This document shows, in pieces, positions 35,032-44,010 of a stretch of 64,000 bases of DNA. How positions within the stretch are numbered: position 1 is the first letter of the stretch; each line of letters opens with the position of its first letter. The notes beneath the pieces were generated by a model. It did no database searches. It worked only from the letters and a program-made list of their open reading frames with translations, and was not told the origin of the DNA. The translations under genes were made by a program, and so were the position numbers. The stretch comes from CADEED01 sp041395625 (lineage in GTDB: Bacteria; Pseudomonadota; Gammaproteobacteria; Steroidobacterales; Steroidobacteraceae): positions 4,230-68,229 of the forward strand of contig JAWLAE010000008.1 of assembly GCA_041395625.1 (NCBI GenBank), given 5' to 3'.

Positions 35032-36261
35032 ATGTCATTGAACTATGAATTTCGCGGTCTGCGCCTGACGCAGTCCGCCATTGTTGTCGTTGCGGCCGCC
35101 TCGCTGGCAGGCTGCGGCGTATTTGGCGGCGGTCGCTCGCAGGAAGCGGCGCCCCCAATGCCAGTTGCCATGGAGGACTCTGGACCCCGGGTCGCAGAGC
35201 CTGACATGACAGCCACCGAGGCGGCTATCGCCGGCCTGAACGACGAGGCGCAGCCGGTGCAGTCCGCCGAATCGATGATTCGCCCGGGCGCCCCGATGAG
35301 CTATACGGTGAAGCGCGGCGACACCTTGTGGGATATCTCGTCGCTGTTCCTGCGCGATCCGTGGCTGTGGCCCGAGATCTGGCAGATCAACCCGCAGGTG
35401 GAAAACCCGCACCTGATCTACCCCGGTGACGTGCTGTCGCTGGCGTATGGGGCAGACGGCCGTCCGATCATCAGCCTGTCGCAGGCGGGCGGCGCCCGCA
35501 TGTCGCCGCGGCTGCGCAGCTCGGATCTAGACGGGCCGATCGCCACCATCCCTTACAGCGCCATCGCAGCCTTCCTGGCGCGTCCGTCCGTGATCTCGGC
35601 CGAGCAGCTGAAGACCGCGCCGCACGTGCTCGCGTTCCGCGATGGGCACATGGTCGGCGGCTCCGATCATGAAATCTACGTGCGCGACCTGCGCGGCCCC
35701 GAGCGCAGTCGCTACAACGTCGTGCACATCAGCGATGCGCTGCGCGATCCGGAAAATGGTGATGTCGTCGGCTACATGGGCATCTACGCGGCCACGGCGG
35801 TCGTCACCAAGACCGGCAATCCGGCCAAGGCGATGCTCACTGACACGGCCCGCGAAACGCTGCAGGGCGATCGCCTGATCGCCAACGACCTCACGCCACC
35901 GATGAACTTCCAGCCGCGCTCCCCGGGCCGCGCGGTCACCGGGCAGATCATCTCGGTGGTCGACGGGGTCCAGCTGATTGGCCAGTACCAGATCGTGGTC
36001 ATCAACCGTGGCGCACGGCATGGCATCGAGTCCGGCCATGTGTTGGCCGTCGACCAAGCCGGCGAAGTCGTACGCGACAACTTCGGCAAGCGCAGCTTCC
36101 TCGGCGTCAAGACCGGCTCGGCCTTCTCGCCGAAGGTGCGGTTGCCGAACGAACGCGCAGGCACGATGTTGGTGTTCCGCGTCTACGATCGCATCAGCTA
36201 TGGGCTGATCGTCTCCGCGGAGAACGCCATTCGAGTTGCAGACTACGTCCGCAACCCCTAG
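35032..36261 (+). CDS. LysM-domain lipoprotein
   Basis: The protein begins with a lipoprotein signal ending in a L-A-G-C lipobox (VVVAAASLAGCGVFGGG). A linker rich in Pro/Glu/Ala follows, then one LysM domain at about 90-137 (YTVKRGDTLWDISSLFLRD, PWLWPEIWQINPQVENPHLI, YPGDVLSL). About 270 C-terminal residues of beta-structure complete it (LVFRVYDRISYGLIVSAENA near the end). LysM-type proteins of this kind are almost always encoded just upstream of dprA in gammaproteobacteria and probably bind peptidoglycan. The ATG at 35032 (409 aa) is chosen because CCGGAGGAG precedes it and it starts the signal peptide. An intrinsic terminator follows the stop, so the gene is monocistronic. Confidence 0.9.
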   Translation: MSLNYEFRGLRLTQSAIVVVAAASLAGCGVFGGGRSQEAAPPMPVAMEDSGPRVAEPDMTATEAAIAGLNDEAQPVQSAESMIRPGAPMSYTVKRGDTLWDISSLFLRDPWLWPEIWQINPQVENPHLIYPGDVLSLAYGADGRPIISLSQAGGARMSPRLRSSDLDGPIATIPYSAIAAFLARPSVISAEQLKTAPHVLAFRDGHMVGGSDHEIYVRDLRGPERSRYNVVHISDALRDPENGDVVGYMGIYAATAVVTKTGNPAKAMLTDTARETLQGDRLIANDLTPPMNFQPRSPGRAVTGQIISVVDGVQLIGQYQIVVINRGARHGIESGHVLAVDQAGEVVRDNFGKRSFLGVKTGSAFSPKVRLPNERAGTMLVFRVYDRISYGLIVSAENAIRVADYVRNP

Positions 36262-36284
36262 CGCATAACTCCGCAAGCACCGCA

Positions 36285-36317
36285 GAAAGAGCCGACCATG
36301 GGGTCGGCTCTTTCGTT
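36285..36317 (+). terminator. Rho-independent terminator after the LysM gene
   Basis: A perfect 13-bp stem (GAAAGAGCCGACC, 36285-36297; its complement at 36302-36314) with a 4-base loop is followed by a short T-rich run (TTTCGTT). The stem contains an in-frame ATG that could be mistaken for the dprA start. Confidence 0.85.
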
Positions 36318-36330
36318 CTATGCTGCTGCG

Positions 36331-37449
36331 ATGTCCGACAGCCCTGCGCTTTGGGCACGCGTAGCGCGTGCTCCCGCCATTCAAGCCGAGCACATCCGCG
36401 CGCTGCTGGCCCAGGACGGCAGCCTGCAGGCGCTCGAGCGGCTGCGACGCTCGGCGCTCAGCGCGGCCGGCTGGCCGCCGGCGGTCATCGCCAGCCTTGC
36501 GGCGGTGGATACCGACACGATTGCGGCAGATGTACGCTGGATCGAGCGATATAACTGCACATTACTGGCCTGCAGCTCGCCTGACTATCCGCCGCAACTG
36601 GCCGAACTGCGCGGCGCACCGGCGGTCCTCTTCGTGCGGGGCGATGCCTCGATCCTGCGCCATCCGCAGCTCGCGATGGTCGGCAGCCGCAATCCCACCG
36701 CGGGTGGCCGGTCCACGGCGCGTGACTTCGCGCAGTACTTCGCCCGGGCTGGGCTCGCGATCACCAGCGGTCTGGCGCTCGGCATCGACGGCGCGTGCCA
36801 CGAGGGCGCGCTGGCCGCCGACGGCCTCACCCTCGCGGTCTGCGGCCACGGGCTCGATCAGATATACCCGCCGCAACACGCGGCGCTCGCGGCGCAAATC
36901 CTCGCCCATGGCGCGCTCGTATCGGAGTTTGCACCCGGGGTGCCGCCGCTCAAGGCGCACTTTCCACAGCGCAATCGCATCATCGCGGGCCTCGCGCTCG
37001 GCACGCTGGTGGTCGAAGCGGCGCGCGAATCCGGCTCGCTGATCACCGCCCGGCACGCCGGCGAGGCCGGGCGCGATGTCTTCGCCATCCCGGGGTCCAT
37101 CCACAACCCGCTGGCGCGCGGTTGCCACCAGCTCATCCGGCAAGGAGCCAAACTGGTCGAGAGCGCCGCAGACGTCTTGTCCGAATTGCCATTTCAACTG
37201 GAAAAACAAAGGCTTAGTGCGGTGCAACAGCCATCGGTTGCCCCGTCTGCAGGGGCGCCGACGTTGGACAACGACTACAAAATCCTGTTAGATGCGCTCG
37301 CCTTCGAGCCCGTGACGGTCGACACGCTGGTCGAGCGTACGGAATTCCCGAGCGAATCTGTTGCTTCCATGCTGCTGATCCTCGAACTCGAGGGTCTGGT
37401 GCAGCCACAGCCGGGCGGTCGTTACAGCCTTAGCCAGCCGAGAACATGA
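36331..37449 (+). CDS. dprA: DNA-processing protein A (transformation recombination mediator)
   Basis: DprA loads RecA onto incoming single-stranded DNA during natural transformation. An N-terminal SAM-like helical region is followed by the Rossmann-like core with LAMVGSRNPTAGGRSTARDF, SGLALGIDGACHEGAL, PPLKAHFPQRNRIIAGLALG and LVVEAARESGSLITARHAGE. A C-terminal winged helix (about 310-365, ILLDALAFEPVTVDTLVERT) completes the 372-residue protein. The ATG at 36331 is chosen because the earlier ATG (36298) lies in the terminator loop. The stop overlaps the smg start (ATGA). This supports competence in the organism, as does the local over-representation of a 7-mer noted in the findings. Confidence 0.95.
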   Translation: MSDSPALWARVARAPAIQAEHIRALLAQDGSLQALERLRRSALSAAGWPPAVIASLAAVDTDTIAADVRWIERYNCTLLACSSPDYPPQLAELRGAPAVLFVRGDASILRHPQLAMVGSRNPTAGGRSTARDFAQYFARAGLAITSGLALGIDGACHEGALAADGLTLAVCGHGLDQIYPPQHAALAAQILAHGALVSEFAPGVPPLKAHFPQRNRIIAGLALGTLVVEAARESGSLITARHAGEAGRDVFAIPGSIHNPLARGCHQLIRQGAKLVESAADVLSELPFQLEKQRLSAVQQPSVAPSAGAPTLDNDYKILLDALAFEPVTVDTLVERTEFPSESVASMLLILELEGLVQPQPGGRYSLSQPRT

Positions 37450-37937
37450 ACGGAAGCGTCGTAGACATCCTTATTTACGTGTTCGATCAGTACATGCTGA
37501 CCGACCACGAAGAAGTGCCGGAGCGGGACACGCTAGCCGAGGATCTCGAGCGGGCGGGTTTTGGTCGGGCCGATGTCGAACGGGCGCTCGACTGGCTCGC
37601 CGACCTGGCCGGTGAGCGCCACCGGGCGGCGGTCGCCAGCGACCTGACGGACGACGAAGCCATACCTTCGATCCGCATCTATGTGCCAGCGGAGCTCGAG
37701 CGGATCAGCACCGAATGTCGCGGCTATCTGCTGGGCCTCGAAGAACAAGGCATCCTGTCGCCGTCGCAACGCGAGATCGTGATCGACCGGCTGATGGCAC
37801 TCGACATGGACGATGTCGATATCGAACGGCTCAAGTGGCTGGTGCTGATGGTGCTCTCGAGCCAACCCGGACAAGAACAGGCCTATGCGCTGATGGAGAA
37901 CCTGGTGTTCGATGACGAAGATCGAGCGCCGCATTGA
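37446..37937 (+). CDS. smg: Smg family protein (DUF494)
   Basis: The 163-residue protein matches Smg: DILIYVFDQYMLTDHEEVPE at the start, a helical region (LAEDLERAGFGRADVERALD), IRIYVPAELERISTECRGYL, LMALDMDDVDIERLKWLVLM and the C-terminal acidic MENLVFDDEDRA. The function remains poorly defined. The gene lies between dprA and topA, as it does in many gammaproteobacteria, and shares a 4-base overlap (ATGA) with dprA, implying translational coupling. Confidence 0.93.
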   Translation: MNGSVVDILIYVFDQYMLTDHEEVPERDTLAEDLERAGFGRADVERALDWLADLAGERHRAAVASDLTDDEAIPSIRIYVPAELERISTECRGYLLGLEEQGILSPSQREIVIDRLMALDMDDVDIERLKWLVLMVLSSQPGQEQAYALMENLVFDDEDRAPH

Positions 37938-37958
37938 AGACAACGAACGACGAGCGCT

Positions 37959-40463
37959 GTGGCTGACAACTTAGTAGTCGTGGAATCGCCTGCCAAGGCG
38001 AAGACCATCAAGAAATATCTGGGCAAAGACTTCGAGGTGCTGGCCTCGTACGGTCACGTGCGCGATCTGCTCGCCAAGGAAGGTGCGGTGGATCCCGACG
38101 CGCGCTTCGCCATGAAGTACCGCCTGATCGAACGCAACGAGAAGCACGTCGACGCCATCGCGCGGGCTCTGAAGAAGAGCAAAGCCCTGTACCTCGCTAC
38201 CGACCCGGATCGCGAAGGCGAGGCGATATCCTGGCATCTGCACGAGATCCTGAAAGAGCGCGGCGCGCTCGACGGCAAGACCGTGCAGCGCGTGGTGTTC
38301 TACGAAATCACCAAAGGCGAGGTGCAACGCGCCATCGCCGAGCCGCGCGAGTTGTCGAACGATCTCGTCAACGCCCAACAGGCACGGCGCGCACTCGATC
38401 ATCTGGTGGGCTTCAATCTCTCGCCGTTGTTGTGGAAGAAGGTGCGGCGGGGTCTGTCGGCCGGCCGCGTGCAGAGCCCGGCGCTGCGCATGATCTGCGA
38501 ACGCGAGGAAGAAATCGGCCGCTTCATTCCGCGCGAATACTGGACACTCGACGCCGCCGGCGAACACAGCGCGCAGACCTTTCCGCTCAAGCTCACCGAG
38601 TACGCCGGCGACAAGGTCGAGCAATTCAGTTTCACCAACGAGACCGACGCGCGCGCGGTCGAGAACGCCATTCGCGACGCGGCGCAGGGCAAGCTGACGG
38701 TCGTTGCGATCGACAAGAAGCAGCGCCGCCGCAATCCTTCACCGCCGTTCACCACCTCGACGCTGCAGCAGGAGGCCGCGCGCAAGCTGGGCTACTCGGC
38801 ACAGCGCACGATGCGTCTCGCCCAGCAGCTCTATGAAGGCGTGGATTTCGGCGAAGGCAGCGTGGGTCTCATCACTTACATGCGTACCGACTCCGTCAAC
38901 CTCGCCAACGACGCGGTGCGCGAGATGCGTGAGGTGATCGCGCAGCAGTACGGCAGCCAAGCGGTCGCCGACGAGCCGCGGGTCTACAAGACCAAATCAC
39001 GCAACGCGCAGGAAGCGCACGAAGCGATTCGTCCGACTTCGGCTGCGATCATTCCGGCGAAGATCGAAGGCAAGATCGACAACGACCAGTTCCGCCTCTA
39101 TGCGCTGATCTGGAAACGCGCGGTGGCTTCGCAGATGGCGCATGCGCTGTTCGATACCGTCGCCGTGGACATGGTCCCGAGCTCGCAGATCAAGCAGGAC
39201 GCAGGTCGCCACACGCTGCGCGCCAATGGTTCCACGCTCGTGATGCCCGGCTTCATGGCCGTCTATCAGGAAGATGTCGACGATTCGAAGCCGCAGGACG
39301 ATTCCGATCGCATCCTGCCGGCGATGGCAGAAGGCGATGCGGTCAAGCTCATCGATATCACCGGCGCGCAGCATTTCACCGAGCCGCCACCCCGGTTCTC
39401 CGAAGCCTCGCTCGTCAAGGCGCTGGAAGAGCACGGCATCGGCCGACCTTCCACTTATGCCACTATCATCTCGACGCTGAAAGATCGTGAATACGTCGAC
39501 ATGGATGCGCGCCGCTTCATCCCGACTGACATCGGCAAGATCGTCAACGGTTTTCTGTCGAAGCACTTCGCCAAGTACGTGGAGTACGGCTTCACCGCCG
39601 AGCTGGAAGACGAGCTGGATGCCGTCTCGCGCGGCGAAGAAGACTGGACCCAGCCGCTCAAGCGCTTCTGGAAACCCTTCATCGATTTGGTGGAGCACAC
39701 CGAGAAGAACGTGTCGCGCGATGAAGTGGCGATGGCGCGTGAGCTCGGCACCGATCCGGCCAGCGGCAAACCCGTGAGCGTGCGGATGGGCCGTTTTGGG
39801 CCGTTCGTGCAGATCGGCACACGCGACGACGAAGACAAGCCGAAGTTCGCCGGCCTGCGGCCGGGCCAGAAGATGGACAAGATCACCTACGCCGAGGCGA
39901 TGGAGCTCTTCAAGCTGCCGCGCAAGCTGGGCGAGACGCCGGAAGGCGAGCCTGTGCAGGCCAGCGTCGGTCGCTTCGGACCCTACATCAAGTACGGCAC
40001 GAAGTACGTCTCGCTGAAAGACGACGATCCGTACACGGTCGAGCTGCCGCGCGCGCTCGAGGTGATCGCGGCGAAGAAAGAAGCCGACGCCAATCGCATC
40101 ATCCAGGACTTCGGCGTCGATGAGATCCAGGTGCTGAACGGGCGCTACGGACCTTACATCACCGACAAAACGCGCAACGCGAAAATCCCGAAAGAGCGAG
40201 ATCCCAAGACTTTGACGCTCGATGAATGCCGCGAGCTACTGGCCGCTGCGCCGCCGCGCGGCTCACGTTTCAAAGGCAAGAAAAAAGCAGCAGCCAGGAC
40301 CAAGACAGAAACCGTGGACAAAGCGACCGGCGAAATCACGGCAGGCGGCGCTGCGGCGAAGAAGCCGGTGCGTGCCAAAGCGGCTGCCAAGAAGAAGAAG
40401 GCACCGGCCAAGAAAAAGAAGAAAGCGGCGCCCCGCAAGAAGAAGGCGGCGACACCGTCCTAG
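37959..40463 (+). CDS. topA: DNA topoisomerase I
   Basis: This type IA topoisomerase relaxes negative supercoils. The TOPRIM domain has LVVVESPAKAKTIKKYL and TDPDREGEAISWHL, where the acidic D-x-D-x-E residues bind magnesium. The active-site Tyr lies in GLITYMRTDS. Further signatures are KSRNAQEAHEAIRPT, GIGRPSTYATIISTL and RFIPTDIGKIVNGFL. Instead of CxxC zinc fingers the C-terminus has glycine/phenylalanine-rich repeats (VRMGRFGPFVQIG, ASVGRFGPYIKYG, VLNGRYGPYITDK) and a ~50-residue Lys/Ala tail (like KAAAKKKKAPAKKKKKA), as in Mycobacterium and Xanthomonas-type enzymes. The start codon is GTG at 37959. The long lysine tail probably binds nucleic acid. Confidence 0.96.
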   Translation: MADNLVVVESPAKAKTIKKYLGKDFEVLASYGHVRDLLAKEGAVDPDARFAMKYRLIERNEKHVDAIARALKKSKALYLATDPDREGEAISWHLHEILKERGALDGKTVQRVVFYEITKGEVQRAIAEPRELSNDLVNAQQARRALDHLVGFNLSPLLWKKVRRGLSAGRVQSPALRMICEREEEIGRFIPREYWTLDAAGEHSAQTFPLKLTEYAGDKVEQFSFTNETDARAVENAIRDAAQGKLTVVAIDKKQRRRNPSPPFTTSTLQQEAARKLGYSAQRTMRLAQQLYEGVDFGEGSVGLITYMRTDSVNLANDAVREMREVIAQQYGSQAVADEPRVYKTKSRNAQEAHEAIRPTSAAIIPAKIEGKIDNDQFRLYALIWKRAVASQMAHALFDTVAVDMVPSSQIKQDAGRHTLRANGSTLVMPGFMAVYQEDVDDSKPQDDSDRILPAMAEGDAVKLIDITGAQHFTEPPPRFSEASLVKALEEHGIGRPSTYATIISTLKDREYVDMDARRFIPTDIGKIVNGFLSKHFAKYVEYGFTAELEDELDAVSRGEEDWTQPLKRFWKPFIDLVEHTEKNVSRDEVAMARELGTDPASGKPVSVRMGRFGPFVQIGTRDDEDKPKFAGLRPGQKMDKITYAEAMELFKLPRKLGETPEGEPVQASVGRFGPYIKYGTKYVSLKDDDPYTVELPRALEVIAAKKEADANRIIQDFGVDEIQVLNGRYGPYITDKTRNAKIPKERDPKTLTLDECRELLAAAPPRGSRFKGKKKAAARTKTETVDKATGEITAGGAAAKKPVRAKAAAKKKKAPAKKKKKAAPRKKKAATPS

Positions 40464-40689
40464 ACAGTGCGCTGCGGCGCGCAAGCTTATGTCCAATCGC
40501 GCGCAAACAGGGTAGCGCGCTGCAATTGAATAATCCGTCTGCTGAGAGTAGCGTCACACCGGGTCCTGGGGATACGGCGCGAGCGCACAAGCTCGCGTTG
40601 CGTGCGCGGTCTACCAACAGAACCACCGCGGCGCGGGCGTTGACGTCATGTATTTCCCTGGAATAACAGGTTCGTTAGGGGATAAACAC

Positions 40690-43600
40690 ATGACTAGACG
40701 GAGCGAAAATCGTGGCGCGCCGCTGCGCTGGGTGCTTGCGAGTGCCCTGCTCACGGCCAGCACGCTTGCTGCGGCAGGTGCGGACAAGCTCGCCATGCCA
40801 GACAGTGGGCGTTACAGCCAATTGGCATTGCCCGAGGCTATCCAGGATGCGAATCCTGGTGCTGCCACCTTGCATCCCTCTCTGCGTGACGCCACCGGGC
40901 GCCAGCTGGTACTGGTGCGACTCGCATCAGCGCCGGTTGCGACCGGTGGTAGCTCGCGCGGGCAGATCGAGGCCGAGCAAGCGGCGTTCATCAATCGTGC
41001 CTTGGGGATCGCACCCAGCGCGTCCGTCGTTGCCTCGGTGCAGCTGGCGCTGAACGCCGTGGTACTCGAAGTAGACGGCAGCGATCTCGAAGCGCTCGCC
41101 AATGACGTGATGGTCACGCGCGTGGTCGCGGTCGGCGACTACCGGCTGGACCTCTCGGAGACGGTGCCGTACATCGGCGCGCAGACTGCGCAATTTGCCG
41201 GCGCCAAAGGTCAGGGCGTGCGGGTCGCGGTCATCGACAGCGGTATCGACTACACCCACCGCGACCTCGGCGGCCCCGGCACGCAAGCTGCGTATGAAGC
41301 GGCTTGGGCGCCCATTCCGACCGCGCCGGGCGCCAATCCGATCCCGACGGTCGCGCCGGGCACGGGTTATCTCGTGATCGACGATCCGGGCACGACGGCT
41401 GACGACGGCCTGTTCCCGAGCGCCAAGGTCGTTGGCGGTTACGACTTCGTCGGTGAGGAATGGCCTAACAACCCAGCCCTGGCACCCGATCCGGATCCGA
41501 TCCCGGCGCCGGATGCCACGACGTTCGGTGGTCACGGCACGCACGTCGCCGACATCATCGGCGGTCGGCTGGGTGTCGCACCGGACGTGAAACTCTATGC
41601 GCTCAAGGCCTGCTCACAGCCAACGTCTTCCTGCAGCGGTGTGGCGCTCTTGCAGGCGATGGAGTTTGCGCTGGATCCGAACGGCGACGGCAACATCAGC
41701 GACCGGGTTGACATTATCAACATGTCGCTCGGCGCCACCTACGGCCAGGCGTTCGATGACGACCTGTCGGCGGCGGTGGACAACGCCACCGTGGCTGGTG
41801 TGCTGACCGTGGCATCAGCGGGCAACAGCTCCGACAAACAGTTCATCACCGGCACGCCCGGCGCAACGCCGACAGCCTTGTCGGTGGCACAGACCGCGGT
41901 GCCGTCGGCAGGACTTCAGATCATGAAGATCCTGGCGCCGGTCACACGCGATGCGGGTGCGGTGTTCCAAGCCTGGGCGGTGCCGCTCACGGCGCCGATC
42001 GAAGGCCCGGTGTTCTATCCAGCCACGGCCGCCAAGCGTCTCGCCTGCCCCGATGCCGCGGGCGCCAGTCCGTTCGCACCGGGTGAGCTCGCTGGCCAGA
42101 TCGTCCTGATCGATCGCGGCGCCTGCGCCGGCAGTATCAAGATGGCGATCGTGTCTGCCGCCGGTGCGGCGCTCGGCATCATCGGTCTGGTCGATGGCAG
42201 TGCGCCATTCTCCTTCTCGTATGGCGGCGGCGTGATCACGATTCCGGCTTATATGATCAACCTGACGGATGCCAACTCGATCCGCGCCGGCGGCGTCGTG
42301 CGCTTCGATCCGGCCAACGAGCTGTCGTTGGCGGGCACCCTCGCCTCGACCTCCTCACGCGGTCCGACCATGAACGCCAACCTTGCGAAGCCTGAAATCG
42401 GCGCGCCCGGCGCGTCCGTATCGGCTTCGTCGGGCTCGTTCACTGGCACGGCGGCTTTCGGCGGCACCTCCGGCGCGGCGCCGATGGTAGCCGGCGCGGC
42501 GGCGATCATTCGCGGCGCACGGCCGAACCTCAAGCCGCTCGAGATCAAGCAGCTGCTGGTCAACACGGCGGATCCGAACGTTGCACAGCCGTCGGTAGCC
42601 GGCTCGGTCTTCCCCGACCAGGCTGCGCCGATCACCCGGATCGGTGGTGGTGAGGTGCGCGTCGATCGCGCGCTGTTCTCGCCGACCTTCGTGACCGACG
42701 TCACCGACGAGGTCACCGGCGGTGCTTCCAGCGCGGGCTTCTTCGACGTGAGCCTGCCGGTACAGGCACTGGTGCGGACGGTGCGTATCACCAACATCTC
42801 GCACTATCACGAGACCTATCGTGTCCTGCCGAATTTCCGCTATCAGGATGATTCGGATACGCGTGCCGTCTCGGTGTTCGCGATTCCATCGGTCGTGCGC
42901 GTCGCGCCGGGCCGCTCGGCAACCGTCAGACTGCTGACGTTCATCGACGGCAAGAAGCTGCGCAACAACCTGATGAACGCGGGTTCGCTGGGTAACGCGA
43001 TCGGGCCGTTGACCGCCAACGAGTACGACGGCTACATCACCTTCCAGGCGCAGACACACGCGATCAACCTGCCGGCGCATATGCTGCCGCGCAAGGCGGC
43101 GCGCGTGGTAGCGTTCGACAAGCGAGGCGGTGCGCCGGGCGAGAAGACGCTGTTCAACCTCGGCGTCGGAACGGCGCAGCTGCAGGCCTTCTCCCTGCTC
43201 GGACTCAGTCCGAACATCCCGGAAGGCGGACGCGGTGAGCAGTCACCGAATCCGGATCTGCGTGCAGTCGGCGTCAACTCGGTGCTCGATCCGGGCATCT
43301 GCGGAGCGCCGGGCGCGAACTTCATCTGGGAGTTTGCGTTCAACACCTGGGAGCGGGTCTCGACACCGGTCGGCCAGTTCCTCGAGGTGGATCTCGACAC
43401 CAACCGGGACGGTGTATTCGATTACATCATCCTGAACCGCGACCTTTCCGGGCTGACGACGCTGAGCGACGGTCGGCAGGTGTCGGCGGTGCTGCGGTTG
43501 AACGCGGCGGGACAGATCGTCTCGACCAGCATCCGCTTCTTCGCGGAGAACGCCACCAACACGGGTAACACGATCCTGCGCGCCTGCGGCAACGATCTGG

Positions 43601-43953
43601 GCCTGGGTGTGGCGGATGCGGGCACCCGGCTGGTGACAGCCGAGTTCTACGCCTCGAGCTGGTACTTCGGCGGCAACGCCGACTTCCTGGGTCCGTTCAC
43701 GATCACGCCGGGCGGTGAACAGAACATCACCACGCTCGACGCGGACACGATCGACTACTTGCAGTCGGCCACGGCAACGGTGCAGGAATTTGCGCCGATC
43801 CCAGGCACGAGCGAAGAACTCGGCGTGATGCTGGTGACAAACTCCGACTTCGGCGCTGACAACCGCGGCGGCGCGACACGCGCCACCGAAACGGTGCTGA
43901 TCCCGAAGAGCGGCACGACGATCGGCTCGGAATTCAATATTCCGGGATTCTGA
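40690..43953 (+). CDS. Secreted S8 (subtilisin-like) serine peptidase with PA domain
   Basis: This 1087-residue preproprotein begins with a signal peptide (LASALLTASTLAAAGA) and an I9-like prodomain. The catalytic triad is complete: D183 in VAVIDSGIDYTHRDL, H282 in GGHGTHVADIIGG and S594 in GGTSGAAPMVAGAA, with an unusually long D-H distance. A PA domain is inserted between His and Ser (CPDAAGASPFAPGELAGQIV and IDRGACAGSIKMAIVSAAGA). About 480 residues follow the catalytic domain, including two beta-sandwich-like regions. The ATG at 40690 starts the signal peptide; a weak TTGACG ... TAACAG promoter-like pair lies just upstream. Monocistronic, ending in a strong terminator. Likely a nutritional or processing protease. 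Confidence 0.93.
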   Translation: MTRRSENRGAPLRWVLASALLTASTLAAAGADKLAMPDSGRYSQLALPEAIQDANPGAATLHPSLRDATGRQLVLVRLASAPVATGGSSRGQIEAEQAAFINRALGIAPSASVVASVQLALNAVVLEVDGSDLEALANDVMVTRVVAVGDYRLDLSETVPYIGAQTAQFAGAKGQGVRVAVIDSGIDYTHRDLGGPGTQAAYEAAWAPIPTAPGANPIPTVAPGTGYLVIDDPGTTADDGLFPSAKVVGGYDFVGEEWPNNPALAPDPDPIPAPDATTFGGHGTHVADIIGGRLGVAPDVKLYALKACSQPTSSCSGVALLQAMEFALDPNGDGNISDRVDIINMSLGATYGQAFDDDLSAAVDNATVAGVLTVASAGNSSDKQFITGTPGATPTALSVAQTAVPSAGLQIMKILAPVTRDAGAVFQAWAVPLTAPIEGPVFYPATAAKRLACPDAAGASPFAPGELAGQIVLIDRGACAGSIKMAIVSAAGAALGIIGLVDGSAPFSFSYGGGVITIPAYMINLTDANSIRAGGVVRFDPANELSLAGTLASTSSRGPTMNANLAKPEIGAPGASVSASSGSFTGTAAFGGTSGAAPMVAGAAAIIRGARPNLKPLEIKQLLVNTADPNVAQPSVAGSVFPDQAAPITRIGGGEVRVDRALFSPTFVTDVTDEVTGGASSAGFFDVSLPVQALVRTVRITNISHYHETYRVLPNFRYQDDSDTRAVSVFAIPSVVRVAPGRSATVRLLTFIDGKKLRNNLMNAGSLGNAIGPLTANEYDGYITFQAQTHAINLPAHMLPRKAARVVAFDKRGGAPGEKTLFNLGVGTAQLQAFSLLGLSPNIPEGGRGEQSPNPDLRAVGVNSVLDPGICGAPGANFIWEFAFNTWERVSTPVGQFLEVDLDTNRDGVFDYIILNRDLSGLTTLSDGRQVSAVLRLNAAGQIVSTSIRFFAENATNTGNTILRACGNDLGLGVADAGTRLVTAEFYASSWYFGGNADFLGPFTITPGGEQNITTLDADTIDYLQSATATVQEFAPIPGTSEELGVMLVTNSDFGADNRGGATRATETVLIPKSGTTIGSEFNIPGF

Positions 43954-43976
43954 TAATCGTTCGTCGATGACTAACA

Positions 43977-44008
43977 GCCCCCACGAGCAATCGTGGGGGC
44001 TTTTTTTT
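43977..44008 (+). terminator. Strong Rho-independent terminator
   Basis: A perfect 10-bp stem (GCCCCCACGA and its complement) with the loop GCAA is followed by eight T residues. It ends the subtilase message. The same hairpin could also help stop transcription from the convergent HlyD operon, though its A-tract would then be on the wrong side. Confidence 0.97.
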
Positions 44009-44010
44009 AC

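Noticed and set aside
36298..36330. Upstream ATG of dprA (36298)
   Set aside because: It lies in the loop of the LysM-gene terminator; ATG 36331 gives the usual N-terminus.
40290..40463. Lys/Ala-rich repeats at the end of topA as a repeat array
   Set aside because: These are low-complexity codons of a lysine-rich protein tail.
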